DNA from: Ornithoclostridium faecigallinarum
GTDB lineage: Bacteria; Bacillota; Clostridia; Christensenellales; UBA3700
Length of the DNA stretch: 6,530 bases
Direction: 5' to 3'
NCBI GenBank assembly: GCA_018713665.1
Contig: DVOI01000027.1
Coordinates: forward strand, 1 to 6,530
Positions 1 to 6,137 of the stretch are shown here, piece after piece (within the stretch, counting starts at the first letter, position 1; every line of letters begins with the position of its first letter). Under the pieces are notes generated by a model. It saw nothing but the letters and a program-made list of their open reading frames with translations. It did no database searches and was not told the origin of the DNA. The translations under genes were made by a program, and so were the position numbers.

Positions 1-494
1 TTGCGATAGATATACTTGACAACCGACAACCTGTTGTCGATCAGGTCTATTCTCAAACTTCCGAGCAATTGCGGATCGACAAATTTCTTCTGTCCGAAGA
101 AGCTGTAATCTATGATCGTCTTTCCGTTTTGTTCCACCTTTTCATGAACCAAAAAATCGCTGCCCAACTTTTGATATTCGTAGACGATTCTGTCATTGCC
201 GAACTTGAAGCAATACTTAAAGGAAACGGGTTTGTTGTCGGGCGAATTGAGATTGCGATAATTTTGCAAGTAGTTCGCCGGCATTCTCTCCTTATCTGTC
301 AAATGCAATACGACGTCAAAGATTGCGATGCCGAGGTTGCTCTTTCCTATGCCGTTTTTGCCATAGACGATTGCTTTGTTCACAAGTCCGTTGCGTTGCA
401 GCAGTTCATTGAACTTGTAGTCGCGCGCCGTAAAATCCATGCCGAACCTTTGTTCAAATCCCTTGAAATTTTCAACTTCGAATCTCTCGATCAT
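1..494 (-). CDS. AAA_15/AAA_21-type P-loop ATPase, N-terminal part (cut by window edge)
   Basis: The minus strand is open from ATG at 494-492 to the window edge, giving 164 residues with no stop, so the C-terminus lies outside. The protein starts MIERFEVENFKGF, the usual opening of SMC/RecF-like ATPases, where a short beta strand is followed by 'NF+(G/S)F'. A Walker A motif, GKNGIGKS, lies at residues 45-52 after the strand AIVY. The Walker B, signature and any toprim or nuclease part are not in view. Many relatives are anti-phage or abortive-infection ATPases (OLD, RloA/AbiL-type), so defence is a family-based guess. The start is supported by AAGAGGTGAG (506-497) and a promoter at 517-547. 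GC is about 42% (hand count, 61-300), well below the genes to the right, which is compatible with horizontal acquisition. The ATPase call is firm; the subfamily is not. Confidence 0.8.
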   Translation of the reverse strand, partial: MIERFEVENFKGFEQRFGMDFTARDYKFNELLQRNGLVNKAIVYGKNGIGKSNLGIAIFDVVLHLTDKERMPANYLQNYRNLNSPDNKPVSFKYCFKFGNDRIVYEYQKLGSDFLVHEKVEQNGKTIIDYSFFGQKKFVDPQLLGSLRIDLIDNRLSVVKYIYR

Positions 495-516
495 ATCTCA
501 CCTCTTTTCTATATTG

Positions 517-547
517 ATTATATCACAACCTCAGCGATACCAGTCAA
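517..547 (-). promoter_or_regulatory. Promoter of the ATPase gene (extended -10)
   Basis: Read on the minus strand, TTGACT (547-542) is followed after 19 bases by TATAAT (522-517), with TG one base before it (TGaTATAAT). The long spacer is offset by the extended -10. The predicted start site near 510 gives a leader of about 15 bases that contains the Shine-Dalgarno AAGAGGTGAG. Confidence 0.6.
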
Positions 548-554
548 GTGTTTT

Positions 555-596
555 GTAAAATTTTTTCGCTTCCGTAAAATTTTTACGGTAAATTTT
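555..596. promoter_or_regulatory. Perfect palindrome within repeated GTAAAATTTT tract between divergent promoters
   Basis: CCGTAAAA (572-579), one central T, and TTTTACGG (581-588) form a perfect 8+1+8 inverted repeat. The word GTAAAATTTT occurs at 555-564 and again at 574-583, and a shortened GTAAATTTT at 588-596. The palindrome lies 24 bases from the ATPase -35 and 38 bases from the fucosidase -35. It could be an operator shared by both genes, or the AT-rich DNA could act as UP elements. There is no T-run typical of a terminator and no gene end nearby. The regulator is unknown. Confidence 0.4.
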
Positions 597-626
597 GCGT
601 CATTTTGTCGACAGACCGATTTCGCA

Positions 627-655
627 TTGACAAACTCGCACGCGTATGTTACATT
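627..655 (+). promoter_or_regulatory. Promoter of the fucosidase gene
   Basis: TTGACA (627-632), a 17-base spacer and TACATT (650-655), with TG one base ahead of the -10 (TGtTACATT), make a near-consensus promoter. Transcription should begin near 662, which excludes an upstream in-frame start at 605 and fixes translation at ATG 686. The Shine-Dalgarno is modest: AGTGAGA at 674-680. Confidence 0.7.
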
Positions 656-685
656 GTATTTGCGGACAACCGCAGTGAGAAAAAT

Positions 686-1678
686 ATGATCACATTGCCG
701 CCATCGACATTGCCCAACGCCGCGCAGCGCGCTCAAATGGAGCGCAAGTACGGCATGTTCATTCATTTCGGAATCAACACCTTTTACGACACCGAGTGGT
801 CGGACGGGCGCCTGCCCGTGTCCGGCTATCGCCCGACGGCGATCGACGCGGACGGCTGGGTGCGCAACGCCTATGAGGCGGGGATGAACTATGTCATTCT
901 GATCACCAAACATCACGACGGATTTTGTCTTTGGGACACCGCGACGACCGACTATTGCGTCAACAAGTCGCCCTGCCCGACCGACGTCATCGCCGAAGTT
1001 GCGAAGGCGTGCAAGAAATACGGCATTGGGCTGGGGCTGTACTACTCGCTCTGGGACCGTCACGAGCCGTGTTACAAGGACAACGCCGCCTATCACGACC
1101 TGATGTGCGCGCATTTGAACGAACTTTTGGGCGGCAAATACGGCGAGATCTGCGAGCTGTGGCTGGACGGCGCGTGGGACAAACATCCGTGGCAGTGGGA
1201 CGTAGCGCGGCTGTACGATCTCGCGCACCGCCTGCAGCCGAACATAGCGTTTGCGGTCAACAATACAATCGGCAAGGCGGGGCTGTTCAAATTGACGTCG
1301 CGCCGCTATCTGCCGCACAGATACCGCGAGGGGATGCCGATACGCTATTTCCCGACCGATTTTCGCCTTTGGGACCCCTTCTTCCCGCCCGAAGACGACC
1401 CCAAGCTGTACTCTCACGGCGGCAAGAGTTACTATCTGCCCTTCGAGGCGACAATCTGCATGCGCCCGCCGAACAATTGGTTTTGGGACCCCAAGTACGA
1501 AAAGGACAAGCTCGCCGGCGCGGACTACATCGCCGAAAAATACCGCTCGCTGACCGCGCAGGGCAACGTGCTTGTCGTCAACGTCGCACCCGATACGAAC
1601 GGCAGACAGACGGACGGCGACGTCGAGTGTCTGCTTGCCGCCGCCGACATTTTGGGGATACGCCGCAGCGCCGATTGA
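686..1678 (+). CDS. GH29 alpha-L-fucosidase, single catalytic domain, cytoplasmic
   Basis: This 330-residue protein should release L-fucose from fucosylated glycans by a retaining mechanism. Hallmarks of the GH29 (beta/alpha)8 barrel appear in order: KYGMFIHFG (21-29), TKHHDGFCLW (74-83), LGLYYSLWD (116-124) and ELWLDGAWD (157-165). In the last motif D161 sits where the family nucleophile lies. FEATICMRPPNNWFW (253-267) resembles the region carrying the acid/base in many GH29 enzymes, so E254 is a candidate. There is no signal peptide or membrane segment, so it acts inside the cell on imported oligosaccharides. Family members often have 430 or more residues with a C-terminal beta-sandwich; here the barrel ends the protein. 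The open frame extends upstream to 605, but the promoter at 627-655 excludes that start. It is a one-gene unit with no sugar transporter visible. Fucosidase is the likely activity; exact linkage is unknown. Confidence 0.9.
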   Translation: MITLPPSTLPNAAQRAQMERKYGMFIHFGINTFYDTEWSDGRLPVSGYRPTAIDADGWVRNAYEAGMNYVILITKHHDGFCLWDTATTDYCVNKSPCPTDVIAEVAKACKKYGIGLGLYYSLWDRHEPCYKDNAAYHDLMCAHLNELLGGKYGEICELWLDGAWDKHPWQWDVARLYDLAHRLQPNIAFAVNNTIGKAGLFKLTSRRYLPHRYREGMPIRYFPTDFRLWDPFFPPEDDPKLYSHGGKSYYLPFEATICMRPPNNWFWDPKYEKDKLAGADYIAEKYRSLTAQGNVLVVNVAPDTNGRQTDGDVECLLAAADILGIRRSAD

Positions 1679-1684
1679 ATTTAC

Positions 1685-1715
1685 AAAAAGGACTCCCTCT
1701 CGAGGGTCCTTTTTT
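1685..1715. terminator. Bidirectional intrinsic terminator between converging genes
   Basis: Five A (1685-1689) precede a GC-rich hairpin (GGAC...CCT, loop CTCG, AGG...GTCC, with a two-base TC bulge), followed by six T (1710-1715). The A-run and T-run make it work in both directions. It begins 6 bases after the fucosidase stop (plus) and lies 18 bases beyond the stop of the membrane protein gene (minus). Confidence 0.85.
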
Positions 1716-1733
1716 ATGCGTTTTGCGACTCTG

Positions 1734-3068
1734 CTATTCCTCGTCGATCTCGAAGCCTTCGGCGGTGAGCGTCGGCGCCTTGAACTTTTCGAAAAACACG
1801 CTTATCCTTCGCGAGCCGACTTCGCCGAAAACGGATCCGTACCCTTTCTTTTCCGACTGCGACACGCCGATCAGCTCGCCGTCGACGGTCACATGTCCGC
1901 GCCCGTCGTCCACATACGCTATCACGCGGTGTCCGTCGATCGTCCAGCCGGCGACGGGATTCTTTTTCATATAGTAAAGCGCGACGAGCGCTATCACCAA
2001 AAATGCCGTGCCCAGCGCGCCGGGCAGGGTGAGGTCGATCTCCGCCTCGGGGGAATAGCCGGCAAGGACAAGTTTTCCTTGCGTTTTACTGCCTATGAGC
2101 GCCTCTCCCACGCCGCTGTCTCCGATCTCAAAATGCGACCGAAAGCTGTCGACGACCTCGCCTTCCGCGTCGAGCTCGTCGACCGAGATCGAGCCCTCTT
2201 TCACGGGCGTCGTGCCTGTCGGAAGAAAATAGGCATAGTAGTCCGAGCCGCCGTATCGTGTGCCGTAGAGAAAATTGCCGTCTTTTACGGTCGAGTCGAT
2301 CGGCATCACATAGGGCAGCACGACGCAGACGATCAGAGCGATCGCGAGGACGACCACTACGGCGATGTCGATCTTGAGCGCGAATTTGTAGCGCTTTGCG
2401 CGATCCGAGACAGGTCTTGAGATGACGTTGCCGTCGACATAGATCGAAGGTCTTGTGGGTCTTGCGAACGTCGCCGAATAGCTCACGCCGTCCACCTCGG
2501 CGCGCAAGGTTTCGACGTTGCCGCCCTTCTCTTTTGCGATGACCTTTCCGTCCAATTTCAATTTGCTTGAAGTGAATCCTTGGCAGGCGGAGACGATGTG
2601 TCCGCCGTGTTTGACCGACGCGACGGGACGGTAGATCAGTATCGAAGCCGCAAAAAAGCACACAAACCCAAGCACCATCGGCGCAATGTACAGATCCTTG
2701 AACCCGCTGTTCCCCGACGTTACGAAAAAGCCGACCACTTCATATCTGTCGCACGCGTAATTGCAGAACAAATTTGCATAGCAGACGCCGTTTTCGCCGT
2801 CAAATTCGCCGACAATCGAACATCTGTAATCGGGATCGCCGTCGCGAAAGCCGTCGACCTGCACCATTCCCGACTCCACGCTCGCGTCGTCAAAGGTGAG
2901 GTAGACGTCAAATCCGATCATGCCCTCACGGACTTGCGACTCGACGAGCGACGCGTCGCTGCCCGTCTCGAACGAGACTTGCGACAGCACCGACATCAAA
3001 AGAAACAGCACGATCGCCGCGGTACCGAGTGCGAACAAGACCGCATAATGTCTCTTTGTTTCGTTCAC
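1734..3068 (-). CDS. Unrecognised membrane protein with internal tandem duplication (4 TM helices)
   Basis: I do not recognise a family for this 444-residue protein. Four hydrophobic helices lie at about 8-28, 127-147, 231-253 and 350-367. Flanking basic residues (TKRH at the N-terminus, RAKRYK before helix 3, MKK after helix 4) place both termini and the middle loop in the cytoplasm. This gives two similar modules: helix, outside domain of about 95 residues, helix, and inside beta-rich domain of about 70. The halves align with an offset of 222-225 residues: Y56xxF with Y278xxF, G67xxxVD with G292xxxVD, H157xV with H380xV, and DGK(173-175) with DGE(396-398). The start is GTG at 3068, with AAGGAG (3080-3075) six bases upstream; the stop is TAG. 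It follows popT after 23 bases, so they are co-transcribed. A role in envelope lipid handling beside PopT is only a guess from position. Confidence 0.85.
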   Translation of the reverse strand: MNETKRHYAVLFALGTAAIVLFLLMSVLSQVSFETGSDASLVESQVREGMIGFDVYLTFDDASVESGMVQVDGFRDGDPDYRCSIVGEFDGENGVCYANLFCNYACDRYEVVGFFVTSGNSGFKDLYIAPMVLGFVCFFAASILIYRPVASVKHGGHIVSACQGFTSSKLKLDGKVIAKEKGGNVETLRAEVDGVSYSATFARPTRPSIYVDGNVISRPVSDRAKRYKFALKIDIAVVVVLAIALIVCVVLPYVMPIDSTVKDGNFLYGTRYGGSDYYAYFLPTGTTPVKEGSISVDELDAEGEVVDSFRSHFEIGDSGVGEALIGSKTQGKLVLAGYSPEAEIDLTLPGALGTAFLVIALVALYYMKKNPVAGWTIDGHRVIAYVDDGRGHVTVDGELIGVSQSEKKGYGSVFGEVGSRRISVFFEKFKAPTLTAEGFEIDEE

Positions 3069-3074
3069 CGCCTG

Positions 3075-3080
3075 CTCCTT
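3075..3080 (-). promoter_or_regulatory. Shine-Dalgarno fixing a GTG start
   Basis: AAGGAG on the minus strand, six bases before GTG 3068-3066, lies inside the 23-base gap after the popT stop. It is the strongest ribosome site in the window and supports the GTG start of the downstream membrane protein. Confidence 0.75.
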
Positions 3081-3091
3081 CTCCGTTTTGT

Positions 3092-4084
3092 TTACAATTG
3101 TTTGGGGAGTTCGTTGAGATGTTTTTTACGTTCGTAGCGGACGAACAGATAGGCGACGGCAAGACCGACCGCGAACAGCACGATCCCGAGCACGAGGTCG
3201 AGCACGTCGACTCCGTTTTGCACCCAATCGGTATAGACCGCATAGACGTCCGAATTGAAGAATATCGTGACGACCGACCCCAGCGACAGCCCGACGATTG
3301 CAAAGAAAGCGGTCGTCCTCGCCCTTGCGAAGATGACGTCGAGCAGCTTGGAGAACGAGACCAGCCCGATTGCAAAGCCGAGCACCATACAGACATAGAC
3401 GAGCAAGATCATGGGATTTTGCTTCCAATAGCTGAGGTGGACGGAGTTCATGATGGACGAAAAGTAGCCGAACGCCATCAAGATCGCGGTCGCGCTCAGT
3501 CCGGGCACGACCTGAGTGATCGCGACGACGTAGCCGATCAATACGAAGATGAGGTAGTGGTACCATTGCAGACCCTCGATGGGGCGCGCGCCCTCGGACG
3601 CGAACGTCGTGGCGACACTGATCGCGATGGGCACCGCAAGTCCGATCAAAAACAACGCTATGCGCGGCGCGCTCTTTTTCGCGCCCTTGATCTCGTCGGC
3701 GACCGCGGGGAACGCGCCAATCATCATGCCGCCGAACAGCCCTATGACCGCGAACGGCGCGACCTCCATCAATTTTTGGATCGCGAAAAATCCCAGCAAA
3801 AATCCCGCCAGCGCGCCGATGACGATGGGCAGCAAGAACTTGACGCACGCGACAAAGCGTTTGAGCACATTGCCGAACGCGTAGATGAGCTTGTCATAAA
3901 GTTTGAAGATGATCGCGACGGTAGAGCCGCTGACGCCGGGCGCGATGATCGCGAGCCCTATGAACAGCCCCAAAAGACCGCCCTTGGCGACCTCTTTGCC
4001 GTCTTTGTATTTGAGGTCGGGCTCATGCCCTTCCGTTTGAGGCGCGCCCGTATCGGGCGACTCGTTGAAATCTTTTTCTTCCAT
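3092..4084 (-). CDS. popT: DUF368 polyprenyl-phosphate (undecaprenyl-phosphate) translocase PopT
   Basis: DUF368 proteins have been assigned as undecaprenyl-phosphate translocases (PopT). They return the C55-P lipid carrier to the inner face of the membrane for reuse in peptidoglycan and other wall polymers, alongside DedA-family UptA. This 330-residue protein is strongly hydrophobic and multi-pass. It shows both family signatures: GLAIIAPGVSGSTVAII (43-59) and TQVVPGLSATAILMAFGYF (190-208), the two halves of an internal repeat. A hydrophilic, acidic N-terminal stretch of about 33 residues precedes the first helix; the C-terminus is basic (YERKKHLNELPKQ). ATG 4084 is the only plausible start, yet no Shine-Dalgarno precedes it and the -10 box ends nine bases upstream, so the mRNA probably has almost no leader. 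It is first in an operon with the duplicated membrane protein (23-base gap). The family call is firm; lipid specificity is by homology. Confidence 0.9.
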   Translation of the reverse strand: MEEKDFNESPDTGAPQTEGHEPDLKYKDGKEVAKGGLLGLFIGLAIIAPGVSGSTVAIIFKLYDKLIYAFGNVLKRFVACVKFLLPIVIGALAGFLLGFFAIQKLMEVAPFAVIGLFGGMMIGAFPAVADEIKGAKKSAPRIALFLIGLAVPIAISVATTFASEGARPIEGLQWYHYLIFVLIGYVVAITQVVPGLSATAILMAFGYFSSIMNSVHLSYWKQNPMILLVYVCMVLGFAIGLVSFSKLLDVIFARARTTAFFAIVGLSLGSVVTIFFNSDVYAVYTDWVQNGVDVLDLVLGIVLFAVGLAVAYLFVRYERKKHLNELPKQL

Positions 4085-4093
4085 GACAACACA

Positions 4094-4122
4094 AGTATAT
4101 CACGCGGCGCGCGTCATGGCAA
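4094..4122 (-). promoter_or_regulatory. Promoter of popT, predicting a leaderless or near-leaderless mRNA
   Basis: On the minus strand TTGCCA (4122-4117), a 17-base spacer and TATACT (4099-4094), with TG one base before (TGaTATACT), form a good sigma-70-type promoter. Only nine bases (4093-4085) separate the -10 box from the ATG, so the start site should fall 1-3 bases before it. Confidence 0.6.
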
Positions 4123-4140
4123 GCCCTTGACGCGATATGG

Positions 4141-4154
4141 GCGCAAAGCTGCGC
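4141..4154. repeat. Short inverted repeat downstream of the GrpB-family gene
   Basis: GCGCA, loop AAGC, TGCGC forms a small hairpin. It lies between the stop of the GrpB-family gene (4183) and the popT promoter. On the minus strand the word ATATCGCG occurs on both sides of it. No T-run follows, so it is not a convincing intrinsic terminator; it may be an operator or chance. Confidence 0.25.
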
Positions 4155-4182
4155 GATATAACCTCGGGCTGAGCGCAACTTG

Positions 4183-4758
4183 TCAATATCTGTCGCCGTA
4201 CGCCCCTCGCGCCTCTTCGGTGACGGCGCTCACAAATTGCAACTTCGCGTCCGTATAGGCGTCGCGGTCGTGCTCAAATTTTTTCGCGAGGTCTGTCTTC
4301 AGCCTCTCATACTCTTTCGCGAGCTCGGGACGGTCGATCAAGCGGTCTCTGAAATAGAGCTCGTAGTTGTCGCCCTCAAAGCGCAGGTGAAGGTGAAAGA
4401 CCTTCTTTGCGTATCCGTATTTTGTGTAACCCTTGTTGAACGACATGCGCCGCTCATCCCGCGACATCTCGAGATAGCCGCACCCGACTATGCGCTCCGC
4501 CGCGCGAGGCATGTCCTCCTCTTGCCTTATCTCGACCAAGATGTCGACAATGTTTTTGGACATGATGCCTTCCACCGCGGTGCTGCCGATGTAAGAGATC
4601 CTCGCGACTTTTACGTCCGCAAGCGCGGTTTGAAGGAGTCTTTCCTCTTCGCGATATTGCGCCTTCCACTTTTCGTCATGGGGCACGAGCGCGATCGGGA
4701 ACAGCTCCCACAGCTCTTGCAAAGTCATCTCGGACAATTCTTTCGGCGCTTTTTTCAT
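4183..4758 (-). CDS. GrpB family (UPF0157) nucleotidyltransferase-fold protein
   Basis: This 191-residue protein matches the GrpB/UPF0157 family, which has a nucleotidyltransferase-like fold but no settled substrate. Family landmarks in order are LQELWELFPIALVPHDEKW (13-31), YIGSTAVEGIMSKNIVDILV (56-75), HLHL (122-125), ELYFRDRL (133-140) and YTDAK (168-172). In the second of these, G58-S59 with K68 and D72 fits the nucleotide-binding site pattern. The length is normal. ATG 4758 was chosen because relatives open with a short KKLSEM-like leader before the ELWxLFPI block. A second in-frame ATG at 4728 is possible. No good Shine-Dalgarno precedes either. It lies 92 bases after the Pr6Pr-like gene in the same direction, so it may be read through from there; a weak TTTATA box directly before its ATG could be its own promoter. 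No signal peptide or membrane segments. Confidence 0.85.
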   Translation of the reverse strand: MKKAPKELSEMTLQELWELFPIALVPHDEKWKAQYREEERLLQTALADVKVARISYIGSTAVEGIMSKNIVDILVEIRQEEDMPRAAERIVGCGYLEMSRDERRMSFNKGYTKYGYAKKVFHLHLRFEGDNYELYFRDRLIDRPELAKEYERLKTDLAKKFEHDRDAYTDAKLQFVSAVTEEARGAYGDRY

Positions 4759-4815
4759 CTCATATAAATGCGTTTAGCGCACACTGGCGCCAAAAATGCG
4801 ACATTGACGTCCAAG

Positions 4816-4830
4816 CGGACAGACTGTCCG
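4816..4830. repeat. Perfect 6-bp inverted repeat in the gap upstream of the GrpB-family gene
   Basis: CGGACA, loop GAC, TGTCCG lies in the 92-base gap between two co-directional minus-strand genes, 20 bases past the stop of the first. On the minus strand the nearest T-run begins about 18 bases later, too far for a classical terminator. It may be a weak processing or pausing hairpin, or an operator. Confidence 0.3.
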
Positions 4831-4850
4831 GACGAACGCCGCGTTGCGCA

Positions 4851-5612
4851 TCATTGCTGTTCTTCTTTGTCGGCGTTTGAGCCGTCTTCGCTCGCATTCT
4901 CTTCCTGCGTCTCGGCGTCGTTCGCCGCGTCGCCCACGACGACCTCTGTTTCGGCCGCGGCTTTGCCTGCGGCGCCGCCTCTCACGCGTTTGAGGATCGC
5001 CGCATAGGCGAGCGCGATGCCTAAGACCAGCGCGATCATCACGAGTATCCACCAGAACGTCCCCATGAAGTATTCCCCGCCGCCGCCGAAGCCGAACACG
5101 CCGGCGGGCGACGTCCAATTGAGGAAGAAGTAGGGGTAATTCCGCCCGTTGCCGAAGTCCCAATTGAGGACGAAGCCAATCGTCGCGAACGCGAGATAGT
5201 AGATCAGCGGCACGAGCGCCCAGACAGCGATGCCGAAGTCGGGCGCGTCGTGTTTGGCGACAAAGAGGTCGGCGATCGCGCACACGGGCACGACGACGTG
5301 AGTGAGCACGGTTGCGGCGTTGCCGAACGCTCCCGGCATCGTCGGCGCGAGCACCGCGCAGAACACCCCGCCCGTCAGCGTGATGGACACGGTGAACACG
5401 AATTTGAGCCGCCACATCGCCTCTGGGATATCCTTCGCGGACGGCTTGAACATCTTGACGATTTGCCACACCGCGAACGCGGCAAGCGTCGCCGCGATCC
5501 AAAGATTGGATTGGATGGTGAAATAGAGGAAGCTTTGGCTCAGCGCGACGCCTGCGACCGCGCACACCGCGACCACGGTCTCGAGAACTATCGATATCCA
5601 CTTTCTTATCAT
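4851..5612 (-). CDS. Pr6Pr family / FAR-17a/AIG1-like six-helix membrane protein
   Basis: This 253-residue protein has six hydrophobic segments at about 6-24, 33-53, 70-90, 102-119, 126-148 and 182-207, then an acidic, Ala/Glu-rich tail (about 220-253). The sequence YFTIQSNLW (30-38) and a later THVVVPVCAIADL stretch (104-116) match the bacterial Pr6Pr / FAR-17a/AIG1-like group. In animal AIG1 and ADTRP, a membrane Thr and a His form the active site of fatty-acid ester (FAHFE) hydrolases. T32 and H105 occupy comparable positions here, so a lipid-ester hydrolase is possible but unproven. The start ATG 5612 overlaps the upstream stop as ATGA, showing translational coupling to the NimA-like gene. 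The frame stays open far upstream (to 5876), but that part is arginine-rich shadow of the NimA-like gene. Family moderately sure; function not. Confidence 0.75.
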   Translation of the reverse strand: MIRKWISIVLETVVAVCAVAGVALSQSFLYFTIQSNLWIAATLAAFAVWQIVKMFKPSAKDIPEAMWRLKFVFTVSITLTGGVFCAVLAPTMPGAFGNAATVLTHVVVPVCAIADLFVAKHDAPDFGIAVWALVPLIYYLAFATIGFVLNWDFGNGRNYPYFFLNWTSPAGVFGFGGGGEYFMGTFWWILVMIALVLGIALAYAAILKRVRGGAAGKAAAETEVVVGDAANDAETQEENASEDGSNADKEEQQ

Positions 5613-6082
5613 TTTTCGTGCACTTGTTTTGCCGTCATATGTTCGATCTCGATCTCGAGCAATTGCACGCGATGACCGTCGCGCGCGATCTCGTCGTCGA
5701 TCTCCTGTTGCGAGGGGTAGTATTTTTGGGCGAGAAGTCTCACCTTTTTCAGCACCTCGTCTCTGTCTTCGATCCACTTCGCCCTGCCGAACGCGACGAC
5801 GGACGTCGCATACCACGCCCAATCGCCCTCTTTGCGGAAGTCGTCGCGCGTCGCGGTGAAGCACACCTTGTCGCAAGCGGCGATCGCGTCCGCCTTATGC
5901 CCTTGGGCGGCGCCGTGGATGTATATGCGCCCGTCCTCATAGACGAAGTTCACGGGCACGCAATAGGGGTAACCGCCGTCGCCGATGACGGCGAGCACTC
6001 CGCGCTTTGCCTCGCAAAGCACCTTTTCGCACTCTTCGGGGCGCGAAGCCTTAAAGCGCCTCATTTGCCTGAACTCTTTCAT
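5609..6082 (-). CDS. NimA-like pyridoxamine 5'-phosphate oxidase-family flavin-binding protein
   Basis: The 157-residue protein belongs to the FMN-binding split-barrel family that includes NimA (5-nitroimidazole resistance) and many uncharacterised flavin reductases. Diagnostic stretches are an MRR-type N-terminus (FRQMRRF, 4-10), GVLAVIGDGGYPYCVPVNFVY (28-48), IYIHGAAQGHKADAI (53-67) and KVCFTATRD (72-80). H56 is in the place of the conserved His studied in NimA proteins. Length is typical, soluble, no signal peptide, probably a cytoplasmic dimer. ATG 6082 has no Shine-Dalgarno and sits six bases after the -10 box, so it may be translated from a leaderless mRNA; a second in-frame ATG at 6064 would have an 18-base leader. 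It is first in an operon with the Pr6Pr-like gene (ATGA overlap). Substrate and any drug-resistance role are unknown. Confidence 0.88.
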   Translation of the reverse strand: MKEFRQMRRFKASRPEECEKVLCEAKRGVLAVIGDGGYPYCVPVNFVYEDGRIYIHGAAQGHKADAIAACDKVCFTATRDDFRKEGDWAWYATSVVAFGRAKWIEDRDEVLKKVRLLAQKYYPSQQEIDDEIARDGHRVQLLEIEIEHMTAKQVHEK

Positions 6083-6088
6083 ACCACT

Positions 6089-6117
6089 ATTTTAGCACAT
6101 TTTTGCAAACCGCGCAA
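6089..6117 (-). promoter_or_regulatory. Promoter of the NimA-like gene, predicting a leaderless mRNA
   Basis: On the minus strand TTGCGC (6117-6112), a 17-base spacer and TAAAAT (6094-6089), with TG one base before (TGcTAAAAT), form an extended -10 promoter. Only six bases separate the box from ATG 6082, so transcription should start at or next to the A of the ATG. Confidence 0.55.
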
Positions 6118-6137
6118 CAGCCGCTTTGCCCCACATC

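Noticed and set aside
605..685. N-terminal extension of the fucosidase by 27 residues
   Set aside because: The promoter at 627-655 lies inside this stretch and would start transcription near 662; GH29 similarity begins only after ATG 686.
518..1417. 299-codon open frame on the minus strand opposite the fucosidase
   Set aside because: It is antisense to clear GH29 motifs, Val/Arg-rich without recognisable domains, and it runs through the fucosidase promoter.
925..1974. 349-codon plus-strand frame overlapping the fucosidase
   Set aside because: Arg-rich frame-shifted copy of the fucosidase that also runs across the two-way terminator at 1685-1715.
3029..4258. 409-codon open frame on the plus strand
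   Set aside because: It is the shadow of popT and its neighbours: extremely rich in Asp, Arg, Glu and Gln, no domain pattern, and it crosses two real genes and the popT promoter.
4759..4793. Leaderless promoter for the GrpB-family gene
   Set aside because: TTTATA ends only four bases before the ATG, too close, and the better-spaced CATTTA box is a poor -10. TTGGCG is acceptable as a -35 but the set is too weak to call.
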